A DNA stretch of 64,000 nt from JADGRA01 sp052143535 (GTDB lineage Bacteria; Myxococcota; Myxococcia; Myxococcales; Myxococcaceae): contig JBKQSS010000042.1 in the NCBI GenBank assembly GCA_052143535.1, forward strand, positions 1 to 64,000. Direction: 5' to 3'. The notes beneath the pieces are model-generated. The model was not told the origin of the DNA. It did not search any database and saw nothing but the letters and a program-made list of their open reading frames with translations. This document shows, in pieces, positions 1-6,827 of the stretch; positions within the stretch are counted from its first letter, which is position 1; every line of letters begins with the position of its first letter. A program made the position numbers and the translations under genes.

Positions 1-250
1 CGGCGACGACGCCGCGTGTGATCTCGTGCGCTGAGGATCTCCCTCAGCACGTGGGCCTACCTAACCCCACTGCTCGGTTGAGTGGGTCGAGCTTGCCATT
101 TGGATCCATCCCTGATCTGTAGTGGGGATGGCAGAGGCACTCCCGATCGCGTTGAGGCAGCGGTTAGGGTCCGTGGGCCGCCGGGGGAGGGCTGCCTGTA
201 GGGTCATGAGCGCCAGCTCGCGCTCCTCGTTGACCCGCTCTCCGGGAGGT
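1..250. other. Left flank of the insertion element, no complete gene
   Basis: I see no supportable complete gene here. A short inverted repeat (CTGAGG, 4-base gap, CCCTCAG) lies near 31-48. On the minus strand a reading frame without stops runs from the insertion element to about position 65, so this could be the tail of a gene cut by the element. I could not match it to any family. Confidence 0.3.
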
Positions 251-253
251 GGT

Positions 254-270
254 GTCTCTTAAAGTGTGTA
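254..270 (+). repeat. Left terminal inverted repeat of the IS256-type element
   Basis: GTCTC, five unmatched bases, then GTGTGTA. This is the reverse complement of the right end at 1577-1593, with 12 of 17 positions identical and a matching weaker similarity continuing inward. Confidence 0.7.
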
Positions 271-366
271 GTTGATGAAGTCGCTGTCGACGGAAATGAC
301 GGGGAAGCTCCTCGGGAAACCAAACCCGAATGGTCCTCCCTTGGCGGGGAGGCCGAGGAGTTCCCC

Positions 367-1545
367 GTGGATGACGTTAGCGACTTTGAGGCCCTGTCCC
401 AAGAAGACGTCCGTGGAGATCTGCGCCAGGTGTTCCTTGGAGCCATTCGGATGACGCTGGAGACCCTGCTCGAGGAGGAGGTCCGCGGGATGGTGGGTGC
501 CAGCCGGTGGTCTCGAATCGGCGGACGGAAGGACCACCGCAACGGCAGCTACCTGCGGGGCCTCATCACGTCGATGGGCTATCTCGATGTCGATGTGCCG
601 AGGACTCGCGGGAGCGGCTCCGCCGCCGATGTGCTCGGCCGCTACCAGAGGCGAATGCCGGAGGTCGATGAGGCCATCGTCGCCGCGTACGTGAACGGCG
701 TCTCCACCCGGAAGATGGGCAAAGTTACGGGAGCACTTGCTGGCGAGGAGGTGGGCAAGTCGACTGTGAGCCGGATTACCCGTCGCCTCGAGGAGCAGGT
801 CGAGGAGCTCCGCCGAGCACCGATTGTGGAGCCAATCACGTACCTCTACCTCGACGGGACATTCCTCGACGTCCGCTGGGCGAGGAAGGTCGAGAACGTG
901 GCCGCGCTCGTCGCTTATGGCATCGGGCCCGACGGCAAGCGGCGCCTGCTTGGCATCACCATCGGAGCGCAGGAATCGGAAGAGAGCTGGACCGAGCTGC
1001 TGCGTCAGCTCACGGAGCGCGGGCTGAGTGGGGTGAAGCTGGTCATCGCGGATGCGCACGGGGGCCTGGCAGCCGCCGTCCGTCATCACCTGCCCGAAGC
1101 TAAACTGCAGCGCTGCGTGGTGCATCTTCAGCGAAACGTGCTCGCTCAAACACCTTGGCGCCTCCGTGGACGCCTCGGGCGGGAGATTACGAACATCTTC
1201 GCAGCTCCCACCGTCGGCGACGCCAAGAAGCGCCTGGAGGCCCTGCGGGTGGGTCTCGGCCGGGAGCTTCCCGAGGCTATGGCCACTCTCGACGGCGGCT
1301 TCGCAGCCGCCTCCCAGTTCTACTTCTTCCCCAAGGCCCACTGGCGCCGCATCAAGACGACTAACGGCCTTGAGCGGCTCCACGCCGAGGTCAAGCGCCG
1401 CACGAAGTCCGTGGGCGCATTTCCCGACCGCTCCAGCGCCCTTCGGCTCATCACCGCGGTCGCCATCGCCGTGACGGCAATCTGGGGCCGGCGCTTCTAT
1501 CTCGACATGTCTCAGCTGAACGCTGATCAGGCTAAGGCAGCCTGA
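367..1545 (+). CDS. IS256-family (mutator-type) DDE transposase
   Basis: This 392-residue protein catalyses cut-and-paste or copy-out transposition of the surrounding element. The catalytic triad is visible as D163 in YLDGTF, D229 in VIADAHGG and E336 in NGLERLHAEVKRR. The C250-x2-H253 pair between the second Asp and the Glu is also typical of IS256 transposases. Length is close to the family norm of about 400. The reading frame has no frameshift or internal stop, so the element may still be active. The start is GTG; an earlier start would run into the terminal repeat. It is the only gene inside the element. Confidence 0.93.
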   Translation: MDDVSDFEALSQEDVRGDLRQVFLGAIRMTLETLLEEEVRGMVGASRWSRIGGRKDHRNGSYLRGLITSMGYLDVDVPRTRGSGSAADVLGRYQRRMPEVDEAIVAAYVNGVSTRKMGKVTGALAGEEVGKSTVSRITRRLEEQVEELRRAPIVEPITYLYLDGTFLDVRWARKVENVAALVAYGIGPDGKRRLLGITIGAQESEESWTELLRQLTERGLSGVKLVIADAHGGLAAAVRHHLPEAKLQRCVVHLQRNVLAQTPWRLRGRLGREITNIFAAPTVGDAKKRLEALRVGLGRELPEAMATLDGGFAAASQFYFFPKAHWRRIKTTNGLERLHAEVKRRTKSVGAFPDRSSALRLITAVAIAVTAIWGRRFYLDMSQLNADQAKAA

Positions 1546-1576
1546 CCCGCCGGGGAGCTCCACGCCGCCGTCAAAT

Positions 1577-1593
1577 TACACACAGATCGAGAC
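1577..1593 (-). repeat. Right terminal inverted repeat of the IS256-type element
   Basis: TACACAC, five unmatched bases, GAGAC; pairs with the left end at 254-270. It lies 32 bases past the transposase stop codon, a normal distance for this family. Confidence 0.7.
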
Positions 1594-1711
1594 TTGACCC
1601 AAGAAACGTATCCACTGGAATTTTGACTGAGGGTGCGGGGTGACCCATTGCGCTGTCGGGCGCCAAGTGGCACTGGTACGCGCCGCCGAGAGAGTTACCG
1701 CAGACCGAGCC

Positions 1712-2332
1712 ATGCCCAAGAGGGCCGCGCAGTCCCGAGAGCCCAAATCCTTCGCGCTCTACGTTCGCACCAGCACGAGCGACCAAGATGGTGCCGCCCA
1801 GCTTCACGCCCTTCGACGCGCTGCTGAGGCCCGTGGTTGGAATCAGACCGTCGAGTTCATCGACATCGGGCACAGCGGTGCCAAAGCTTCCAGGCCCGCT
1901 TTGGACGCCCTCAAACAGGCTGCGCGGCAGGGAAGGGTGCGCCAGGTAATGGTCTTCGCCCTGGACCGCCTTGGGCGCTCCCTGCGGGACCTCCTCCTTT
2001 TGCTGGATGAGTTCTCTGCGGCCGGGTGCGCGGTTATCTCGCTACGGGAGTCGCTCGACCTCACTACCCCGACCGGAAGACTTCTGGTCCACCTCGTAGC
2101 TGCCCTGGCCGAGTTCGAGCGCGAACTCATCCGAGACCGCGTGAAGTCAGGTATTGCCCGCGTGAAGGCCACCGGGCGCACCCGCAGCGGTAGACCGGTT
2201 GGAAGGCCCAAGCGTCCGGTAGACGAGGGCCAGGTTCGCGCGATGAGAGAAGAGGGCCGGTCCTGGCGAGCCATCGCCCAGGCGCTCAAGGTCCCAAGGC
2301 GAACCCTCGAAAGGGCCTTCAGCGCTCGGTAG
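1712..2332 (+). CDS. Serine recombinase (resolvase/invertase family)
   Basis: A 206-residue site-specific recombinase of the small serine family. The N-terminal catalytic domain begins with YVRTSTSDQ, placing the nucleophile at S21 after R19. Later motifs include GHSG, ALDRLGRS and FERELIRDRV (the arginine-rich E-helix). The C-terminal end carries a helix-turn-helix (SWRAIAQALKVPRRTLER) for DNA binding. The ATG at 1712 is preferred because upstream in-frame codons add residues without family similarity. It starts 119 bases after the insertion sequence and precedes a SIR2-like gene. It could be a resolvase from a lost Tn3-type element, an invertase, or an orphan recombinase of a genomic island; no res or inversion sites were identified. 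Confidence 0.88.
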   Translation: MPKRAAQSREPKSFALYVRTSTSDQDGAAQLHALRRAAEARGWNQTVEFIDIGHSGAKASRPALDALKQAARQGRVRQVMVFALDRLGRSLRDLLLLLDEFSAAGCAVISLRESLDLTTPTGRLLVHLVAALAEFERELIRDRVKSGIARVKATGRTRSGRPVGRPKRPVDEGQVRAMREEGRSWRAIAQALKVPRRTLERAFSAR

Positions 2333-2444
2333 CTGAAGCTCGACCGCGTGCCTCGGCGGGACTTCCTGGGAAAGCCTCAACCAACGAAACCATGCGAGGA
2401 TTCTCTGTGGAATGGTTCCTCCGAGCCACGCCTAGAAAGCGAAA

Positions 2445-3335
2445 GTGGAACGAAACCGAACAAGTGAAGTCCCGCCGTTCGAGACGCTCATCGTGCTTGG
2501 AACTGGCGTGTGCATCGAATCGTGGCAGCCGGTGCAGAAAGCCATTGAAGAAGTCTTCAAGGAGTGGGGCGCAGACTGCGGCGACGTTGACCGCGACCTC
2601 GCAAGCTTCCTACTCGCTCAGCATGTGTACCACATGCGATTCAGCTATCCCGATGACGACCTCCCAGCCGAGAAGCGCGAACATCTCGAAAGAGAGTGGC
2701 CTAACAACTTGAGAAGAGACGAGATGCTGAAGAAGCGCATCGCCGCCAAGCTCATTGAAGCTAGCGACGAAAAAAAAGTGGCGCTCGACAGGCGCTTTCT
2801 CGAAGCCGTCGAGAGAGAGTTTGAGGATGGGAAAACGGTCGTTTTCTTCACGACGAATTGGGACCTGCTGCTCGAAAGGAGCTTCAAGCCAGGTGCAGAC
2901 ACGAGCAAGGTCAAGCACCTTCACGGGTCAGTAACCGAACCCAGGCGTCTCTATCTGCCCACCGAGACGAATGAGGAGCGGTACCGTTCGCCCGACGACC
3001 GGCAATACTACGGAGACCCCATTTCCCATCTCTGGAAGTACGTCGCCGCGGCGAAAACGCTTTGGCTTTACGGTCTGAGTCTTGACCCCGCTGATGCTGA
3101 GCTGGCGATGGTCATCCGTGCTGGGCTCAGCGAATGGAGCGAGACCCGGACAATAAAGATTTCGGCGCGTCGCCGTGACCTCCCCGGAATCCGAAAGCGC
3201 GTCTCAGCGATGGTGGCGATGGCCGGAAGGCAGGCAAACATCATCGAGGACCCCGTAGATTCGCCTCGCGATTGTCCGCCGAGCAGGCTCTGGCGCAAAA
3301 CCCTGGGTCTGAAAACGAGGCCTGGCCCCCTCTAG
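2445..3335 (+). CDS. SIR2-like NAD-domain protein, possible defence effector
   Basis: The 296-residue product shows the features of the SIR2-like superfamily. A Rossmann-type start (TLIVLGTGV, residues 14-22) is followed by TTNWD at 136-140 with the conserved Asn138, then HLHGS with the likely catalytic His160, and LWLYGLSLDPADAEL at 206-220, the usual late strand. Stand-alone or fused SIR2-like domains often act as NAD-depleting effectors in bacterial anti-phage systems; whether this one does is inference. No partner gene (HerA, Argonaute, TIR) is adjacent. Base composition is visibly less GC-rich than the chromosomal genes to the right, and it lies beside a recombinase and an insertion sequence, which supports horizontal gain. 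The GTG start has no strong ribosome-binding site, so the start is uncertain. Confidence 0.7.
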   Translation: MERNRTSEVPPFETLIVLGTGVCIESWQPVQKAIEEVFKEWGADCGDVDRDLASFLLAQHVYHMRFSYPDDDLPAEKREHLEREWPNNLRRDEMLKKRIAAKLIEASDEKKVALDRRFLEAVEREFEDGKTVVFFTTNWDLLLERSFKPGADTSKVKHLHGSVTEPRRLYLPTETNEERYRSPDDRQYYGDPISHLWKYVAAAKTLWLYGLSLDPADAELAMVIRAGLSEWSETRTIKISARRRDLPGIRKRVSAMVAMAGRQANIIEDPVDSPRDCPPSRLWRKTLGLKTRPGPL

Positions 3336-3522
3336 GCAGCAGGGTGGCGCGAAAGGTGAAGGTTTTGCGCCGGGCTCGTTCCGGTCTTCAAGACGATTCG
3401 AGACAGCCACCGCAGAGGCGAGGCAAATCGCCGGTGTGAACCCGACCCCGCGCAATGCCTCACAGCGTGGGGGCCGACGACGGGCCGGCCGGGCCTCTCG
3501 AGACCGGGCGTGCCGGGGGCCA

Positions 3523-3816
3523 CTAATGCACCGGGTACGAACCGACCAGCGTGAAGTCGGTCGTCACCGGCGGCTCTTCGCAACGATCCTTGATGGCGCT
3601 CGTGAACCGTTTGAAGGCTTCAATCGCGAGGAGCGGGTTCTCCGCGCCGTCCACGGTCGCGATGTGGACGAAGCTGACGCCATCGGCAAGTCGGTAGGAG
3701 GAGTAACGAATACCGTGGGGCCGCTTCTCTCCGAGTTCCGTGAATACCCCTTGGATGAGCCGTGCGTTCTCATCGGCTCGATCCGCTTTCACTTTGTAGC
3801 GAACCACCACGTTCAT
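3523..3816 (-). CDS. Small dimeric alpha/beta-barrel-like protein, unknown function
   Basis: A 97-residue protein starting MNVVVRYKVKADRADEN. The pattern of a first strand, a long helix with an acidic DEN segment, and a later SFVHIATVD strand resembles the ferredoxin-like dimeric alpha/beta barrel (ABM or YCII-type) proteins. No catalytic residue can be named. A purine-rich AAAGGGA stretch sits about ten bases before the ATG. It is alone on the minus strand between the SIR2-like gene and the tautomerase. Frame, start signal and fold pattern support a real gene; the specific role is unknown. Confidence 0.6.
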   Translation of the reverse strand: MNVVVRYKVKADRADENARLIQGVFTELGEKRPHGIRYSSYRLADGVSFVHIATVDGAENPLLAIEAFKRFTSAIKDRCEEPPVTTDFTLVGSYPVH

Positions 3817-4066
3817 CGCGTCACGTCCCTTTCACCTGTGTCCTCAACTGTGCCATCGGCGGGCGGACTCTCTTCGTAGCCGTTGTGCCCCGCCGCACCA
3901 AGATGCGCATGTAACCGCTCCGTTTCGTTCAAAGTGAGTCCGGCGCTCCGAGAATGTTTTCTCGAGGCAGTCGGTGAGGAAACCCCGGGATCAAGGCAAA
4001 GCGACGGGCACCCATCAAGCGTGTCTGCCGCCGGCTCAGTACGACGGCAGCCTGTCACGCGGCCCC

Positions 4067-4522
4067 CTACTTCCGCGCGCGCAGCTCGCTCTTGAGGGAC
4101 TCCATTAGCGGTGTTGTCGTCTCCTCGGGCGACCAGTCCTTGCCAAGCCCCCCGCGAAGAACTCCGTCCACGTAGTCCTTCTTGTAAATCTCATCTCCCG
4201 CGTGCTGAGTGAACTCGAGGCTCAAGCGAGTAGGGTTTAGGCCGAGGGCCTCGGCGCACGCGTCGATCAGCGCATCACCTAGCCGTGCACGCTGCTCCGG
4301 CGGCCGACCCCGGCGGATTTCGAACGAAAGAACGGCGGAGGGGGTGGGCTCGCCTTTGCCACAGCGCCAGACGCTGCCCTCGCCGAGTTCACGAAACGTC
4401 ACGTCGACCAAGTCGGGTGTGGTCTGCATGATTTCGGCATACATGTTGCCGATTCGCTGCGCCAGCGTGCGCTTGACGTCTACAGGGTAGTGGCCGGGTA
4501 CATCGATTTGGAGATGTGGCAT
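4067..4522 (-). CDS. Tautomerase-superfamily protein (N-terminal proline)
   Basis: A 151-residue protein beginning MPHLQIDVPGHYP. The proline directly after the initiator Met would be the catalytic base once Met is removed, as in 4-oxalocrotonate tautomerase and malonate semialdehyde decarboxylase relatives. The ATG at 4522 is chosen for that reason, although the frame is open for 13 codons upstream. Length is about twice the 62-residue short forms, so this is a fused two-unit member like CaaD- or MSAD-type enzymes. It is divergently transcribed from the LysR-type regulator next door, which probably controls it. The substrate is unknown; a role in catabolism of an aromatic or halogenated acid is only a guess. 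Confidence 0.75.
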   Translation of the reverse strand: MPHLQIDVPGHYPVDVKRTLAQRIGNMYAEIMQTTPDLVDVTFRELGEGSVWRCGKGEPTPSAVLSFEIRRGRPPEQRARLGDALIDACAEALGLNPTRLSLEFTQHAGDEIYKKDYVDGVLRGGLGKDWSPEETTTPLMESLKSELRARK

Positions 4523-4634
4523 CGGTTCGTCCTCGACCTGCGGGGAATGTCCGCGAACCATTCCGCGGGCGTGCAGGTAGACCGATGAATGCGCCCGTCA
4601 GCGCTTGCCGTGTAGACGGGAATAGCGCAAATGT

Positions 4635-4655
4635 GTCTTGCCTGAAATGCAAGAC
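4635..4655. promoter_or_regulatory. Palindromic LysR-type operator
   Basis: A perfect inverted repeat, GTCTTGC-N7-GCAAGAC, lies between the divergent tautomerase gene and the LysR-type gene. It contains the T-N11-A arrangement typical of LysR-family binding sites and sits just upstream of the regulator start. It is a good candidate for autoregulation and control of the tautomerase. Confidence 0.65.
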
Positions 4656-4666
4656 CGGACTAGCGC

Positions 4667-5551
4667 GTGGCCATGCTCCGACGGATGGCGACCTTCGTGA
4701 AGATTGCTGAATCCGGCAACATCTCTCGCGCGGCACGCTCGCTCGGCCTTTCGGTACCCATGGCAAGCCGGCACCTGTTGTGGCTCGAAAAAGAGCTCGG
4801 CGTTGGGCTAATGCGTCGAACTACGCATCACCTCATGCTGACCGACGCGGGCCGCGAGTTCCTAAGCCGCGCACGCGCGATTCTTTCCGGTCTCGACGAA
4901 GCAAGGGAAGCGGTGAGACCTGGACGCGGCGTGGTGGGCCGCGTGGTCCTCGCCGTGCAACCGGCGTTTGGCCTGGAACGCATCGTCCCGCAGGTACCAG
5001 CGCTGCTGGAGAAACATCCGCGGCTGCGCCTCGACCTCCGTTTTGAGGACCACGCTGTCGACCTCATTGCCGAAGGTGTCGATGTTGCAATCCGTGCAGG
5101 CCCGCGTCCAAAGGACAGTTCGTCGGTTGTCATACGCCGGCTCGGAAGCTACGGGCTTGTAGTAGTTGCTGCTCCGAGCTTTCTAGCCAAGTTCGGTCCT
5201 GTCGAAACGGCCGCTGACCTGGCTCGTGCGCCCTGCATCATTCTCGATACAGGACCAAGGGAGTGGTCATTCGAAACGAGCAAGGGCCCGATGTCCGTCG
5301 TTGTCGGCGGGCGAATCCACACCAACGATGTCCTCGCCACTCGTCAGCTCGTGCTCGCAGGCCTGGGCGTGGCATGGCTGCCCTCGTGGGTAGCCGCCGA
5401 TGACCTGCGCCGAAGGCGTCTGAAGCGCGTCCTCGGAGGTGCAATGTTACCCTCCGTGGACGTGTTCGCCTTGTTCCACAAGGAGTCGCGCGGCCCGGGG
5501 AATGTTCGGGCCGTCCTCGACCATTTTTCCCATGCGTTGGAAGCAAAGTGA
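4667..5551 (+). CDS. LysR-family transcriptional regulator
   Basis: A 294-residue protein of standard LysR length. Residues 1-60 form the winged helix-turn-helix (FVKIAESGNISRAARSLGLS followed by MASRHLLWLEKELG). From about residue 90 onward is the periplasmic-binding-like effector domain. The start is GTG at 4667 or ATG at 4673, giving a two-residue difference. It is divergent from the tautomerase gene, with a strict palindrome in the gap. By family behaviour it would repress or activate both genes in response to a small molecule; which one is not visible. Confidence 0.92.
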   Translation: MAMLRRMATFVKIAESGNISRAARSLGLSVPMASRHLLWLEKELGVGLMRRTTHHLMLTDAGREFLSRARAILSGLDEAREAVRPGRGVVGRVVLAVQPAFGLERIVPQVPALLEKHPRLRLDLRFEDHAVDLIAEGVDVAIRAGPRPKDSSSVVIRRLGSYGLVVVAAPSFLAKFGPVETAADLARAPCIILDTGPREWSFETSKGPMSVVVGGRIHTNDVLATRQLVLAGLGVAWLPSWVAADDLRRRRLKRVLGGAMLPSVDVFALFHKESRGPGNVRAVLDHFSHALEAK

Positions 5552-5817
5552 CGCCAAGCCCAGAGCAGTCCGCGCGTCGAACAGCCGGTTTTTAGAACAA
5601 TGCAGATAGCTGCCACCAGCCAGGAGAGGCCATGGCCGATGACGCCACCACTCGCAACTCAGCCGAAGCGCCTAATCGAGCGCCCTCGTGTTCCGCTACC
5701 GGTCGGATACCGCGGGGGCATCATCACTGCAACCACCGTAATGCTCGGGTTTCCCTCTTTTTTGCACGCTATTGGGACTTCGACTTGCCTGGAACATGGA
5801 GCGTTTCGTCCGAGGAC

Positions 5818-6054
5818 CTACACGCGCGCGAGATATTGGCCGGCGCCACAGGCGTTGATTGAATCTCCGGGGTTGCATCGCCCATCCGTGGTGCAACAAC
5901 CGCCACACGTCAGCGTGTTGCACTCGGGAGAAGGGGCCCCGCTGCTACAGGCCGCCCAGATGGCAGCGCCTAGGAGCAGGGACATGCCCGCTAGAACTAA
6001 AGGGCGACCGGCTGCGTCGTCATCAACCATCTGGCGTTCGCTACGCTCGTTCAT
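5818..6054 (-). pseudogene. Truncated cysteine-rich lipoprotein
   Basis: The 78-residue frame begins with a charged start, a hydrophobic stretch (LVLAGMSLLLGAAIW) and a lipobox-like AACSS. A cysteine pattern follows (CNTLTCGGCC, DGRCNPG, then ACG) that I associate with myxobacterial outer-surface lipoproteins, which normally run on with further Cys motifs. Here the pattern stops abruptly after ACGAGQ and the frame ends within eight residues. No cysteine-rich continuation appears in the other frames. It is therefore best read as the 5' remnant of a longer gene, cut by rearrangement near 5,840. Confidence 0.5.
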
Positions 6055-6111
6055 CGTCTTGGGAAGTCGTTGCGCTAGTTGGGTCCAGACCCCAGCGTAT
6101 TCTATGGCCGT

Positions 6112-6240
6112 TCATTCCAGGTTGATGGAGAAGACGGCCATCGGCGGCACGCGAATGTCGAGGTACAAGGACCGGACGGTCTGAACGCTGCGCTGGCCCA
6201 TGTGCTGAGCGACCTTCTCGATGGGCAGCCTCCTTAGGCA
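6112..6240 (-). pseudogene. Possible tyrosine-recombinase (integrase) C-terminal relic
   Basis: The minus-strand reading gives PIEKVAQHMGQRSVQTVRSL followed by YLDIRVPPM and a stop. This resembles the end of tyrosine recombinases, where the pattern is xxVxxxLGHxSxxTTxxYxH around the catalytic Tyr. The usual His after LG is Gln here, and no upstream catalytic Arg region is readable. It lies about 200 bases from a partial tRNA gene on the same strand, the classic position of an integrase beside its attachment site. The similarity is short, so this call is tentative. Confidence 0.35.
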
Positions 6241-6414
6241 CCCCGGAAGTGGACTACGGGCGCTCCTGACCGGGCCGCTAAGTAGAAGCCCCAATGATAG
6301 ATGCGCACGAAGTGGAGTATTTATTCTTCTCCGAAATATGCAGGAAATATGTGGCAACAGGACGCGCTACGAGCCTCTAGGAGCCTGTAAGACTCTATTT
6401 ATACGACCAGTCGT

Positions 6415-6428
6415 GGTCATATATGACC
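6415..6428. repeat. 14-bp perfect palindrome GGTCATATATGACC
   Basis: A self-complementary 14-mer lies immediately beyond the end of the tRNA-Met fragment, where the variable loop and T-arm should be. It could be a protein-binding site or part of a core attachment site of a lost element. Confidence 0.5.
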
Positions 6429-6435
6429 TTGTCGT

Positions 6436-6479
6436 GCGGATTATGAGACCGCCGCTCTAACCAGTTGAGCTACCTAGCC
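6436..6479 (-). pseudogene. Truncated tRNA-Met (anticodon CAT), 5' half only
   Basis: Read on the minus strand, the 44 bases give the acceptor 5' strand GGCTAGG, a good D-arm (GCTC, AACTGGTTA loop, GAGC) and an anticodon arm with loop CTCATAA, anticodon CAT. Beyond TCCGC the sequence has no T-arm with GTTCGAATC and no complementary acceptor strand CCTAGCC. It is thus a 5' tRNA fragment and cannot give a functional tRNA. The likeliest reading is a tRNA gene used as an integration site and later broken. Confidence 0.75.
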
Positions 6480-6482
6480 TAG

Positions 6483-6827
6483 GTCATTGACCATCAGAGA
6501 TTTCAACCACAGCGATGCAGAAAGCAGCGTCGGTCAGCCAATTCTCCATTCTTCGGCGGTACTGGCCGGGGTTGCTCTCTACACCAGAGCCCCGGTTGGG
6601 TACATCAAGCAGCCGCAGCTGCCAACTCGCGGTGCTGCGCCGGAGGCGCCCGCGTTTGGCCGCTCTAAGAATTCGCCTCGGGCGGCGACGTGGGCTCGTT
6701 GTCGCTCGCGGGTGCTACTGGGAAGTCGAAAGGCGTGCAACTGGCATGTCGCGGCGCGTTCGCTGAAGCAGGTTGTGGCAGCCTTGACGAGGTTTCCCTC
6801 TTCATCAACGGTCGCCCCAGGGGGCCT
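6483..6827. other. Intergenic stretch, no gene seen
   Basis: No frame here shows protein-like composition, a start signal or family similarity, and no tRNA, rRNA or hairpin terminator stands out. It separates the tRNA fragment from the start of the more typical chromosomal sequence. Confidence 0.4.

Larger units (their letters stand above)
254..1593 (+). mobile_element. IS256-family insertion sequence, apparently intact
   Basis: A single full-length transposase gene is bounded by imperfect terminal inverted repeats. The left end at 254-270 reads GTCTC-N5-GTGTGTA and the right end at 1577-1593 is its reverse complement. Size (about 1.35 kb), one open reading frame and repeat position fit the IS256 (mutator-type) family. 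The outermost bases are uncertain by a few nucleotides, because the sequences beyond GTCTC differ on the two sides and I see no clear 8-9 bp target duplication. A missing duplication suggests that one flank changed after insertion. Confidence 0.8.

Noticed and set aside
259..1563. Long minus-strand open frame opposite the transposase
   Set aside because: It mirrors the transposase codon pattern of GC-rich DNA and has no protein-like motifs.
6436..6479. A functional tRNA-Met gene
   Set aside because: T-arm and 3' acceptor strand are absent in the following 40 bases.
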